Below are positions 1 to 10,651 of a DNA stretch of 64,000 nucleotides, one piece after another. The first letter of the stretch is position 1; every line of letters starts with the position of its first letter. The DNA is from Psilocybe azurescens. Lineage: Eukaryota > Basidiomycota > Agaricomycetes > Agaricales > Agrocybaceae. The notes below the pieces were generated by a model. It saw nothing but the letters and a program-made list of their open reading frames with translations. It was not told the origin of the DNA and did no database searches. The translations under genes were made by a program, and so were the position numbers. The DNA is taken from assembly GCA_023853785.1 (NCBI GenBank), contig JAJIRX010000490.1:1-64000 (forward strand), written 5' to 3'.

Positions 1-47
1 ACTTCACACGGCTCTTAGAGCTTAGAGCCCTTACAGATGCCGGGCCA

Positions 48-446
48 TGTAGCAATGTGATCTTTTCGTAACTCGTTGATCTTATCTTTCCGCATTATTA
101 TCTTATCTCTCATCTTTAATCCTCCCTTTGTATCTTGTACCATACTTCGTCATTATTCTTCATTCTTCATTCTCCTCCTTTACTCCTTGACTCCTTTACT
201 CTATGTCATACAATTGTAATTACTCCTCCTCCGCAGTAGCTACCCCTCTAGCTCCATAGTCCACCTCGATGTATATAAGGACTCTAATTTGTACACTGTA
301 AAGACAAGAAATACGAACCCCACTTTTCAAGCTGTCTTATCATCCCATCAATCAACCTCCCTCTCAACCTCTCATAAATCTAATCCGTGTGGCAATACCA
401 TCACCCATCGCAACAATCTCGTCACGATAGGTGCGCTATCGTCACA
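48..446 (+). repeat. 5' LTR
   Basis: This is a 399-bp direct repeat of 9224-9627, starting TG and ending CA. It differs from the 3' LTR almost only by short missing stretches, near positions 54-58, 384 and 415, and otherwise reads identically by eye, which implies a recent insertion. Confidence 0.95.
272..278 (+). promoter_or_regulatory. LTR TATA box
   Basis: TATATAA lies about 225 bp into the LTR, and the same motif occurs at 9451-9457 in the 3' LTR. It is the likely core promoter (U3) for retrotransposon transcription; the R region would begin roughly 25-40 bp downstream. Confidence 0.6.
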
Positions 447-669
447 TATTTTTTGACAAGCTCCACAAAAATAGCCCGACTCCGAACTCAATCTCCCACA
501 CGCTTCCGACACCACTCCACCCTGTAACATAATCTCATACTCTCCTACGACCTGGGATACCTAGGATTGATCACCCGAAGCTACCAGCACTAGGATATAA
601 TTACTTTCTGTCTATTTCTTTGAACTAACTTTTCCTTTTACATTACTAGTAATTCTCTTTTCTTTTATT

Positions 670-2919
670 ATGTCTCGAACGAATATATATAAATTGCGGT
701 CTCGCGCTGGACAGATCAGCGATCCGATTGATAGTCCTGTAGTCCAAGACTCAGTAGAACCAGCAGACTCAAAGGAGCCTGGGAGGAGCCGAGTTATCTA
801 AGTCCCAAGAGGACTATTTTAATGACGCAAGAGGCTCATTGCGAAGTCCATTTGAGCTGAGACACGAACAAGCTCGGACTTGGCTGAACCCGAACCTGAG
901 CAGTCAAGTAATACCCTCCATGAATCACAAGATACGTTTCATGCTTGGATTAGAAAACATCCAAATAAGCCAATAACGGAGGAAGCACCAGACAGTGAAG
1001 ATCCTCTGTCCCTAGCTGAGAAATCTCTAACTCCAGCTCAGAAAGAGCAAATAACACGAAGGAATGCTAGAGTTTTCATTACTGAACCCCAATCAGAAGA
1101 ACCAGAAGCTTCTTCCTCCAAATCACGCGGAGAGGGCCTTCCAAACCGAATAAAGGCAAAGGACCTGACCCACGTGAATGGGGAAATGTCAGTCTTGGCA
1201 ATGATGAAATAAACCTCGAAGCTCAGCATGCAGAGCTCAAGAAGATCGAGGAAGCTTTCCAAAAGCAGAAAGCATTAATTAAGAAGATCGAAGATGCTAA
1301 TAAACTCCAGGTTAGTATAGAACCTGTGGATAGATCAGTGCAGCCTACACCGGCTCCAAGAGATATATAGGTCGCCATGCATCAAACAGAACGACCTGCC
1401 GCAAGCCGAGCCATCAATCAGTTAGCACCTATAGTTATTTGGCTGCACTTACTAGACAATATGGCCCGAATTAGAAAAGGAGGTGATCCGAGCGACGACT
1501 CCTCTGACAGTAGCTCAGATAGTGATGAGAACCCTGATCCGAACAAAACTTTCGGAGATCGAGGGGAGTCTAAATCAACAGACCGATCTGAGCGTCACAA
1601 GAAGAAGAAAAAGAAATCTAAGTCATCTCGAAAGTCTGGATTAAAACCCATTGCACCCAAAGAGTATGATGGAACTCCAGAGACTCGAGCATGTTTAACA
1701 GATTTGTATCTGAAGGAACAACTTATCTAGTTGAGGGACGAGTACGCAAAGAGCGTAGAGCCTTATTATTATTGTACTACTTGACTGGAATAGCATATGA
1801 TTTTTATACCCAAAAGGTTTCCATGAATTTTCATGAATGGGACCTTAAAGACTTTTTGAACAGTTATTTGATTACTGTTTCCCGGTTAATTATAGGGCAG
1901 AACAGCGTGTTAAATTAAGACGTTGTTTCCAAAATGACCGGAGTGTATCAACTTATGTACATGAGCTCATAGAGCTTTATAATATGATTGGAACAACAGA
2001 TCCTCGAGACAAAGTTGTTAAATTATGGGATGGACTCCGACAGTCCATTCAGCAAGGGTTGTATCGAGATGGATACAATCCAGATATATCTACCTGGGAC
2101 GCTGTGGTACAGCACGCTGAGGTTCTTGAGATCTCTGAAGGTGTTGCCAATCGGACTAATCGCCGAGGCAATACTGCTAATAATAATCCAAAGTCTGGAC
2201 CCTCAGGACAAACCAGTTCGGGGCACAGTTCCTTGAAAGGAAAGGGACGAGATCTACAGTCTGAGAGGGCTGTATCTCGTTCATCTCATCGAGATAACTC
2301 TGTAGCTAACCGACGGTTCCAAAACCCGTCCAGAGGTAGATTTCAAAAGCCTTATTCGCACAATTCAAGGCATAATACACCTCGCTTCACACCATATCAT
2401 GGTGGGTCATCTAGACCACCGATTAAAGGGTCATCTGAGCGACCCCAGACTTCTTTACTTACTGATAAAGAACGATCCGAACACCTTGCAGCTGGGAAAT
2501 GTTTTAACTGCCATGAAACTGGACACATGTCTAAGAATTGCCCAAAGAAAAATAGCGTCCGTTCAAGCTCATCTAAACCTCCAGGATTGTCTAATTTTAG
2601 CATTCAAGTCAAAGATGAAGAACTCATGCCAAATGAAGCGGACTATGAGTCTTGCTGCAGTGAACAACTAGAAAATTTATCATCTCCAGATGAGGTTGAA
2701 CTAATGGACAATATTTCACTCAACTTAATTGAGATACAACCCTTTGAGCTTCCAATTGGGGCAGTTCATGATTATCCTCGTCCGAAATGGAATGAGTATT
2801 TTCCACATCATCCGAGACGAACTCGTCTAGGGGATGCATTAGCCCGTATGGCAGAAGATGCCTTATCAAGCTATCAACCTCATCCAGGTGATAGTGATTA
2901 CGTTCCCACCGAAATGTAA
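670..2919 (+). pseudogene. gag: gag (capsid/nucleocapsid), frameshifted
   Basis: The reading frame starts with ATG at 670 (MSRTNIYKLRSRAG) but runs into TAA at 799-801; the related frame continues through about 880, then 880-1212, 1377-1690, about 1691-1880 and 1984-2919, so at least four shifts separate the pieces. The middle carries a retrotransposon gag (capsid) domain. The 1984-2919 part ends with a CCHC zinc knuckle, C-F-N-C-H-E-T-G-H-M-S-K-N-C, near 2500, which binds nucleic acid in packaging. Low-complexity Ser/Asp and Lys runs lie before the capsid domain. All pieces are in one orientation and order, so they are one broken gene and not separate small genes. Confidence 0.88.
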
Positions 2920-4475
2920 TTGATAGGTTTTATATTTCACGAGGACCGGGGAATTCTACTTTGTATTTGATAAATATCGGCTCATCCGAACTGATATTCA
3001 TATCAGGTATCTAGCTGATCCTTACTTTCGAGTTTGTGATTGGTACGCCACTGAATTAATTAAGCATTTCGGAGGTTCTAAAGAAGGAACCAGACTACAT
3101 ACAATGGGCAATGCATATGAATATAACGCTATGTTGGTATTGAGAAGTGGAATAACCACTTTATATCCCACTAGGGACCCTGCAGTAGACGATGAATTTC
3201 GTTTTACAGTTGTATCTAATACATCTACTACATGCCACATTCATGACGATGATTTCGAGGGGTTACCTTTAACAATCCCCAAAACTACACTCACCAATCC
3301 TTACTTTGACTTAGGTCACTGGTACAAAAGACATCGATACAATCCAGTGATTAATAATTCAAGCTCATCTGAGGATTCCGATCATATGAACCCTAAATCT
3401 GAATATACAGAAGATCCCGAATTTAATGAATCTTCTGATGAAAGAAAGACATCACCTAATAATAATAACTCAAATGAGTTAAGCTCGGACCAAGGGACTC
3501 CTGAACTATTTGGGAATCAAGTTCAGATGTTTAATCATATATTAAATGAAAATAACTCACATTCACACGAAGAAATAACTGATAATTCTGTGTCTGAATC
3601 GCCAAGACATGAAATAAGCGCCCAGGAAATAGCCTGGGAACAGAACCGGATGGGTGTACGCCTTCGTCCAGATCAAGTTCTTGGGGATATTATAGCCCAA
3701 AGAGCTGATTATATCCTTCATGATTCGCAACCTTACCCTGAGGCAGTGTATAATTATGCAATCCCACAAAGATTTGCAGTCAAACTTGTCAATCAAGACA
3801 CTTATTCTGTGTATGATAAAGCTCGGAAACTAACCACCTATTTTAGTACTCAGGAAGTGCGATCTCCAGACTTTTATATTGGAAAAGAATATGCTAAAAG
3901 ACTAGCTGCATACGATGGAATTGACATTCCGCCTCAATGGTACATAAGATACCATCTTCCAATGGGATATTGTCTAGAGAGGGTTGGAAATGGAACTACA
4001 AGCATGTAGACCATTTGTTCCAGATGTTCCCTACGCAGAGCGTGATCAAGTAACCTATACAGTACAAGCATACTGTGATCATCTCAGCACGCCTAAATTA
4101 TTGATCACAGATAATTATTCTAAAGTAACCGTTTCCATTGAGAGACACATAATTGAGGACCCTTCTTTTCAGTTGGATCTTCGACAATGGTATCAAGAAC
4201 AATTATTTAAACATGAGAAAGAAAAAGCGATGGCTCTTATAGAGAATAATAGCCTTCTCATTGATCTAACTGAGCAAATACTCAATGACCAAGTATCTCC
4301 TCAATTTCAAACCGATGAAATTATTAGGCTCAGTTATATCGAAGCCAATATTCCAGATCATGAAGAAATCAATGCCATTTATTTAAATGGTATTCAAATT
4401 CAAGGGGATCGTACCCAAGCCTACAGCGCAATGCAGCCCAAGTTAAGGATACTAAGCGCTCGATTCCAAAGCCAG
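2920..4475 (+). pseudogene. Gag-protease linker region of the polyprotein
   Basis: Open stretches at about 3005-4009 and 3984-4490 fill the space between the zinc knuckle and the protease. They show no enzyme motif. They contain several copies of a loose motif of the form P-x-F-x(3-6)-W/E-Y (LADPYFRVCDWY, LTNPYFDLGHWY, IEDPSFQLDLRQWY, VRSPDFYIGKEY) separated by acidic, Ser/Asn-rich spacer. The frame changes near 3990. I infer a structural gag-pol spacer; I do not recognise a named domain. Confidence 0.6.
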
Positions 4476-4905
4476 TTGTCATTACAGTAAAAATTAATGG
4501 ACATCCGGCACGAGCACTACTAGACTCTGGATCTCTTGGAGATTTTATGGCATCTAGTTTAGCCGACCAACTGAAGGTGGAAAAATTAAATATGACTCGC
4601 CTTTAGGACTGCAGCTTGCGGTTCAGGGATCCAGATCAAAGATTAACTCAGGAACCCGAGCTACATTTGAATATGAATTCATTAAAGAGACTCGGTACTT
4701 CGACATAATCAATATATCAAGTTATGATATAATTCTAGGCACTCCTTGGTTGTTTCAACACAAGGCATGCATTGGGTTAAACCCATCACGCTTAGTAGTA
4801 GGCTGCGACGAATCTCACCCAATTAAAGGGTCTAATATTACAAGTCTTGCATCCCGAGCAATAGAATTAATTCAGCAAGGGGATAGAATATGCAAGGAAT
4901 GAATT
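4476..4905 (+). pseudogene. Retropepsin-like aspartic protease domain
   Basis: The active-site motif LLDSGSLGDFM is read at about 4515-4550 in the frame shifted from the preceding ORF. About 65 codons later the second hallmark follows, IILGTPWL near 4730, the family's usual ILG flap/helix motif. A stop or frameshift near 4603 interrupts it. In related elements this enzyme cleaves the Gag-Pol polyprotein. Confidence 0.8.
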
Positions 4906-6493
4906 AATCGCATATGCAGAACCTCTGTGTAAAACAGCAAATGAAACCGAGCTACCACCATTCAGAGCGATTAATCACACTATTCCTCTTATTAATCCGG
5001 ATAAAATTTATCCTTGGAGAGCATCTCGATGCCCTGAAGCGTTCACAAGCCAGTGGATTGAGAAGAGAGATGCCTATCTTAGATCAGGACGCTGGGAAAT
5101 TACTAGCTCGCGAAATACAGTCCCAATGTTATTCATACCAAAGCCTAGAGCGTCAGGAGAATCACCCAGTCTCCGCACAGTAATAGATTTACGTGCTCGA
5201 AATGATAATACCCATAAAATGACGTCGCCATTACCTGATCCTGAAGGAATACTTCGGAGGGCGGCAAGCCATAAATTTCGATCGTCCATGGATGGAAAAG
5301 ATGCTTATGAACAAATTAGAATTGACCCAGACCATGTGAACCGAACCGCAGTAACAACACCTGACGGAAACATGGTGAGCCAGGTAATTCAAATTGGAGA
5401 TTGTAATGCTCCGGCAACGTACCAGGCCCTAATGAACCATATTTTTCCCCATACATCGGACATTTCATGGACATCTATTTAGACGACATAATTGTCTATT
5501 CAAATACATTGGAAGAACATGTACGACATGTTAAGATTTTAATTGATGTACTTAAGAAAGAAAAACTTTATCTTAGTAAGAATAAACTTCACTTTCTCGA
5601 GTCTTCTCTCAAAATTTTAGGACGAATTGTAACTAATAATGGGATCAGAATGGACCCTGATAAAGTGGATTCAGTTGTGAATTGGAAAACACCTACCAAC
5701 CGAGACCTATTACGTGGATTTTAGGCTCTGTTGGATATTTAGCTGATGATATTCCCAATGTACGGATCCCAATGGGAGTCCTACATGGACTGACAGGAGA
5801 CACTGTCTCGTTTCGATGGGGATATACAGAACAACGTGCATTTGAAAATGTTAAAAGTTAGTCCAAGGTGCACGAGACCATCACAGAGTGCCCTTAGATT
5901 ATTCAAAAGAAGCACAACAAATCTGGATGGTTACGGATGGATGCTCCACTGGAGTAGCAGGTCTTATTAGCCAAGGCACGGACTGGAAAACAGCGCGCAT
6001 AGCTGCATTTTATTCGGCTAAACTAAATTCTGCTCAGCAGAATTATCCTGTGCATGAAATAGAAATGCTAGCAGGAGTGGAAACTATGCTTCGCCATCGT
6101 GATATTCTGCAAGGAGCTAATTTTAAATGGATAACGGATCATAAGGGTCTGATACACCTGATTAAACAAAAGAACTTGTCTGGTAGACAAGCACGATGGA
6201 TGGAAAAAATCAGTGAATTTACATTTGAGATTATATACATACCAGGAACAGACAATGTAGTTGCAGATGCATTATCACGCATCTACTCTAATGATGCACC
6301 TGGTACAGTGCGAACTGCAAGTGAATATACATACTTTGATGTTGTTAATGATGACGGAGAAATATCTGAATTTAGAATGCCCGTTCTCTCAGGCATTGAA
6401 GCTAAAGTTGCTGTGCAACGGAAGCCACGGAAAAGTCTGAGCCTGCTGAAACAGGTCGTCCGGAAACAGCCAAAGAATTTGCTGCACGGATGA
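4906..6493 (+). pseudogene. pol: Reverse transcriptase and RNase H
   Basis: RT is spread over three frames: 4914-5183 (N-terminal part), 5126-5466 (PKPRASGESPSLRTVIDLR and the palm motif) and 5467-5724 with the catalytic YLDD box at about 5473-5484. A shift also separates RT from RNase H, which is open from 5888 to 6493. RNase H shows its acidic residues in order: VTDGCS, HEIEMLA, TDHKGL and NVVADALSR. Together these would copy the element's RNA and remove the RNA strand. The intact motifs suggest recent damage or sequence error. Confidence 0.9.
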
Positions 6494-8022
6494 AGTCTCG
6501 TTTCGTTCTTAAAGGCCCTGCAGAACGAAAGGAGGGCGGGAGTAGGAACCAGACTACTAAATTAAGAACAACACATGAACAATTAGAAACTTTAATAAGT
6601 CCGGAAGGACAAGTCTCAACGCCACAGAACTTAAATAAAATCAACCCTGCAACTGACAGGGATCTACTGGAGCGCCAGGATACTGCTATTGAGCACCAGG
6701 CCTATGATACTTCTTTGTTGTCTGTAGTATCGCAATCCCAGTCAGGAATTGACCTGGAAAATGAAATAAGATTTAAATATGGAGAAGATTTGTTTTTCAG
6801 AAAGATCATGAACAAACCCTCTGAGTTCAAGAATTTTGACGTACTTAATGGTCTAATCTATTTGAAATCCAATAGAAAGCTTCTATGCATACCCCACATT
6901 TTAATACAGGGACGAAGTGCACGAGAAATAGTGATCTCAGAAGCACACTCCATGTTGGCCCATTTAGGAACTAACAAAACTCTAATCTACCTCAGGGACC
7001 ATGTATGGTGGAAAGACATGATGTCAGATACAAAATCATACTGTCTAACCTGTACCACATGTCGACGGAGCAAGCCCTCTAATCAAAAACCTTATGGACT
7101 ACTTAATCCCTTGCCCATTCCGGGAACACCATGGGAATCAATTGGTGTAGACTTTGTAGGACCATTACCAGAATCAAAGAATAGGGATGGAACTTTTGAC
7201 TGCATAGCTGTTATAATATGCTTATTGACTGCCATGGTACATTTAGTCCCAAGCAGAATTAACTATAATACCAAACAAATGGCTGAATTAATGTTTGATG
7301 AAGTCTATAAACTCCATGGACTTCCAAAACATATCATTAGTGACCGAGACGTATTATTCACTAGCACCTTTTGGATTCAATTGAATAAATTGATTGGTAC
7401 TCAACTAAAAATGTCTAGTGCATATCATCCAGAGACCGATGGGTCCACGGAACGAGCGAATAGAACAATAACACAGATGCTGCGAAATTGCATCAATACT
7501 AAACAGACGGATTGGGTCATGAAACTACCAAATATAGAGTTTGCCATCAATTCACGCTCGGAAAGCACTGGTTATGCACCATTCTTTTTGAATACAGGTC
7601 GGATGCCCAGATCCATGATCTGGAACTCTGCAGATCCAGTGGAGTACCCTTCAGTTCGAAACTTTGCCCTGCAACGAAAGCTGGCAATCATTTCTGCTCA
7701 TGATAGTATTCTATCATCAAGGGTCAAGCAAACCCAAGAAGCAAATAAGCGAAGGAGAATGGCTCCATTTATTAAAGGAGACCTAGTTTATATATCTACC
7801 AAGAACATATCTTTCCCTAAAGGTCATGCTCGCAAATTAGTACCTAAATTTATAGGACCATACCTCATTATCAGAGACTTTAATAATCAATCATTTGAGA
7901 TAGAACTCCCCAAATATCTGAAGCAGAGGGGAGTACACAATGTATTTCATGCTTCCCTATTGAGAATACACATTCCCAATGATGACAGACTGTTCCCTGG
8001 ACGTCTCACACAACTCAATTAA
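6490..8022 (+). pseudogene. Integrase
   Basis: This is the longest intact pol piece, 510 codons. In order it shows an H2C2 zinc-binding N-domain (HSMLAH then CLTCTTC, about 6945-7065), the DDE core (GVDFVGPLP at about 7147, ISDRD at about 7336, and E in GSTERANR at about 7446) and the C-terminal GPY/F-like segment KFIGPYLI. It would insert the cDNA and leave the 5-bp duplication seen. Although open itself, it lies downstream of several pol frameshifts, so it would not be made as part of Gag-Pol. Confidence 0.92.
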
Positions 8023-8324
8023 ACCTGGAAAGCGAATTTGAACCAGAATGGGCTGTGGAGAAAATCTTAAACCATTCCGGCTCCAAAGATGAAGCCACCT
8101 TTGAAATATTGTGGAAAGCTGGTGATATAACATGGCTCCCATACAAACAAATTACGCACCTCAACGCTCTGAAGGAATACCTGGAGCTTCTAGGAATTGA
8201 TTCCATTCTTTCTCTCCCTCCAGGATCAGCCAAACCCCTCAGAACGACCCTCAAATTTATTTATGACTTCATCGGAAACCTATCTCCTCCTTTTCATATA
8301 AATACTCTACACCTTTCGCTTTAA
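8019..8324 (+). pseudogene. Chromodomain-like C-terminus of pol
   Basis: Immediately after the integrase stop, in a shifted frame, lies a segment beginning EPEWAVEKILNHSG and containing FEILWKAGDITWLPYKQI. It matches the chromodomain pattern (W/Y-x-VEKIL ... WKG ... TWEP ...) with weakened aromatic positions. In chromoviruses this domain is fused to integrase and directs insertion to particular chromatin. Here one frameshift at about 8015 separates it. Confidence 0.7.
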
Positions 8325-8413
8325 TTTCCCCAACACAATTATCACACACCATCGCTTTCAAACAACTTTTAACTCTGCTTATTATTCATATCATCCTTAT
8401 CTTCCTATTCATA

Positions 8414-9187
8414 ATGGAGTCTCTTAAATTCCAGAAGACCGCCACTCAGTCCGAGCGCCCTGGCACCCCTAGACCTCAGGACATTGCATCCAGCCCTTCC
8501 CTTAACGCTGCTATTGTCACTGACCATGGAGAAGCCATCCCTGACATCCATATGGATGTTTCCTCTGCCGCTTTAACCATTTCCGAGACCCTCAAGTCTA
8601 CAGGAAAGCGCCCCCCAAAGTATGTCACCTTCCACCATCCTTATATTTCTCAACCTACTCGCACTACCATTCGTGTCCGTGACCGCGAAAACTCCAATTT
8701 ATACCGCATATTTCATCTGGGACAAGTGGCTATGTTTATTCTTACAGACAAGCGTATCCGTTTTGGTCGATTTAATCCCAACCTCATGCCTGAAGGATAT
8801 ATTCAATTTGCATCCGATTTTAATCACTGTAATCCCACCAACAAACGACTCTCTATCTACCATCCTGACACACAAACTGTCACCTGCTCTGGAGAACCTG
8901 TCAATTTCGACGATTTTCATATTGATCTATCTTTAGTTGGATGGAAAGACTTCGTCGCCCCTCGTGCTCATCCTCGTTACTCCGGATGGTCCACCCAGAA
9001 CAACGTCAAACGTATGCTGGCAGAGATTGCCAATCTCAAGGCCACTCTCGAAGCCAAACCTGTTAACCTTAAACGCAAGCGCCCACCTCTCGCATCATTC
9101 CCTCCTATCAATTGCACAGATGCTTTCGCAAATTTCCACGATAACGACGATTCCACTTCCGGATCCTCTTCGATGATTTCAGTTTAA
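8414..9187 (+). CDS. Intact extra ORF of the retrotransposon, unknown function
   Basis: A 257-codon ORF starts at ATG 8414 and ends 37 bp before the 3' LTR, on the coding strand of the element. The protein begins with a Ser/Pro-rich stretch, has a compact middle (FHLGQVAMFILTDKRIRF, then MPEGYIQFASDFNH) and ends in a Lys/Arg-rich NLKRKRPP patch followed by a Ser-rich acidic tail. No signal peptide or membrane segment is visible, so it does not look like an envelope protein despite its env position; the basic patch suggests nuclear localisation (inference). It is the only long ORF of the element besides integrase without a break. I do not recognise the family. Confidence 0.75.
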   Translation: MESLKFQKTATQSERPGTPRPQDIASSPSLNAAIVTDHGEAIPDIHMDVSSAALTISETLKSTGKRPPKYVTFHHPYISQPTRTTIRVRDRENSNLYRIFHLGQVAMFILTDKRIRFGRFNPNLMPEGYIQFASDFNHCNPTNKRLSIYHPDTQTVTCSGEPVNFDDFHIDLSLVGWKDFVAPRAHPRYSGWSTQNNVKRMLAEIANLKATLEAKPVNLKRKRPPLASFPPINCTDAFANFHDNDDSTSGSSSMISV

Positions 9188-9212
9188 ATTTGGAGGATTC
9201 CTGCAGAACCCT

Positions 9213-9223
9213 CGGAGGGCGTA
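9213..9223 (+). other. Probable polypurine tract
   Basis: A purine-rich stretch, CGGAGGGCGTA, ends directly at the first base of the 3' LTR, where plus-strand DNA synthesis is expected to be primed. Assigned by position and composition only. Confidence 0.45.
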
Positions 9224-9627
9224 TGTAGCGAATACGTGATCTTTTCGTAACTCGTTGATCTTATCTTTCCGCATTATTATCTTATCTCTCATCTTTAATC
9301 CTCCCTTTGTATCTTGTACCATACTTCGTCATTATTCTTCATTCTTCATTCTCCTCCTTTACTCCTTGACTCCTTTACTCTATGTCATACAATTGTAATT
9401 ACTCCTCCTCCGCAGTAGCTACCCCTCTAGCTCCATAGTCCACCTCGATGTATATAAGGACTCTAATTTGTACACTGTAAAGACAAGAAATACGAACCCC
9501 ACTTTTCAAGCTGTCTTATCATCCCATCAATCAACCTCCCTCTCAACCTCTCATAAATCTAATCTCGTGTGGCAATACCATCACCCATCGCGAACAATCT
9601 CGTCACGATAGGTGCGCTATCGTCACA
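9224..9627 (+). repeat. 3' LTR
   Basis: A 404-bp direct repeat of 48-446, TGTAGC to GTCACA, followed by the target duplication GGCCA at 9628-9632. It carries the same TATA box at 9451-9457. Confidence 0.95.
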
Positions 9628-9632
9628 GGCCA

Positions 9633-10651
9633 TGACCCACTCGACATTCTCGCCGTCGTGAGCGCACCCCATTTCTCTCCAGGGTCTCTATCCACTCTTC
9701 TTTCGCCGCACGGACGTCTCCGTTTCCATTTCTCTTTCATCACCCTCCTCTCCGGTATCCAGAAAAGAAACCCAGACTCGCAAGGAGCTCATCCATCGGC
9801 TGCCTTGAACGCCTCGACGACGGCCTTGCCTGTGTAATGGTACTTCAGCTCGGCTGGGGAGAGCGCGGGATTGGTCGAGGTAGTCAGGTGGAGGAGCGTG
9901 CTCGAGCCAAATGGGGCAGATCTAGGAGAGGGTTATGGACGGTGCCGACGCTGCCGGAAGGGCAACAGAGTCCATAGGAGGGCAGAGATGAGTCAGCGGC
10001 CAAGGACACTTCTGGGCCCAGCTCGATGATTAAGCCAGCACTGGAGAAGAGGGACAGCACAGATTCAGTGGGATAGACTGGGCGGAGGAGCACGGCAGCG
10101 ACCAGGGGGGCGCCCGTTGGGGCCGAAAGAGAAGTAGTGGTTCTCAGAGCCCAGTGAGGTGGGGGTGTATACGATCTCTGCAGATCAACATATCATCGTC
10201 GCTGCCAGGAATTCTTGCAGGCCAGGCGTGGGTGCTGAGGACTGAAGTACTGAGGGGGCAGGAAGAGGGAGGTGTCCGCGCAACACTGATAGGGTGCAAG
10301 TGCGACCACATTGCACAGATCTTGGCTGGTGCGGGTATATGTGTCATGAAATGAGCACGACATGGGGGCGACGTCCATAACAAACACGAGGCTCCGTTGG
10401 GTTAGGGTTTTAAATGTTCCCACCTCTTTCGGACCGTGCGGTCGGTGAAATCTGACCAATTTTCTTGTCTCGGAATCTTCCGCTGCCAGGCCGAGGTCAC
10501 ATTATTTTGGTGACGCTAAGTTATCTTAGGATATAGCCTCGCGCCTGCTTGCGGCGTGTGGTCTGTGATTGACAGGTGACACTACCAACACTGCCCCATG
10601 TACGCTGAGGGCACAGCAGCTCAACGCTTGTTGTCTCTTGCCTTGATCAAC
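9633..10651. other. Target region right of the retrotransposon, no complete gene
   Basis: I see no complete gene. On the minus strand a short open stretch ends at 9789-9791 with the peptide LSPAELKYHYTGKAVVEAF, which reads like the C-terminus of a real protein of unknown family, but no coherent upstream coding region could be followed past about 9900. The rest is open only by chance. Confidence 0.4.

Larger units (their letters stand above)
48..9627 (+). mobile_element. Full-length Ty3/gypsy (chromovirus-type) LTR retrotransposon
   Basis: Two LTRs of about 400 bp, each beginning TGTAGC and ending GTCACA, flank an internal region with gag, protease, reverse transcriptase, RNase H and integrase in the Ty3/gypsy order, RT before IN. 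The element is bounded by a perfect 5-bp target-site duplication, GGCCA at 43-47 and 9628-9632, so both ends are exact. A chromodomain-like segment follows integrase, which places it with the chromoviruses, and a separate third ORF lies before the 3' LTR. Gag-pol is broken by several single-base frameshifts, so as written the copy could not make its own polyprotein. I could not identify a convincing tRNA-type primer-binding site after 446. Its target was a degraded region on the left side of the NLR-like remnant. Confidence 0.96.

Noticed and set aside
1..42. A gene fragment left of the retrotransposon
   Set aside because: Only 42 bp are visible and carry no recognisable coding sequence.
2397..2603. 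Minus-strand ORF opposite the gag zinc knuckle
   Set aside because: It lies fully inside the gag frame with no independent motif; it is a shadow of the coding strand.
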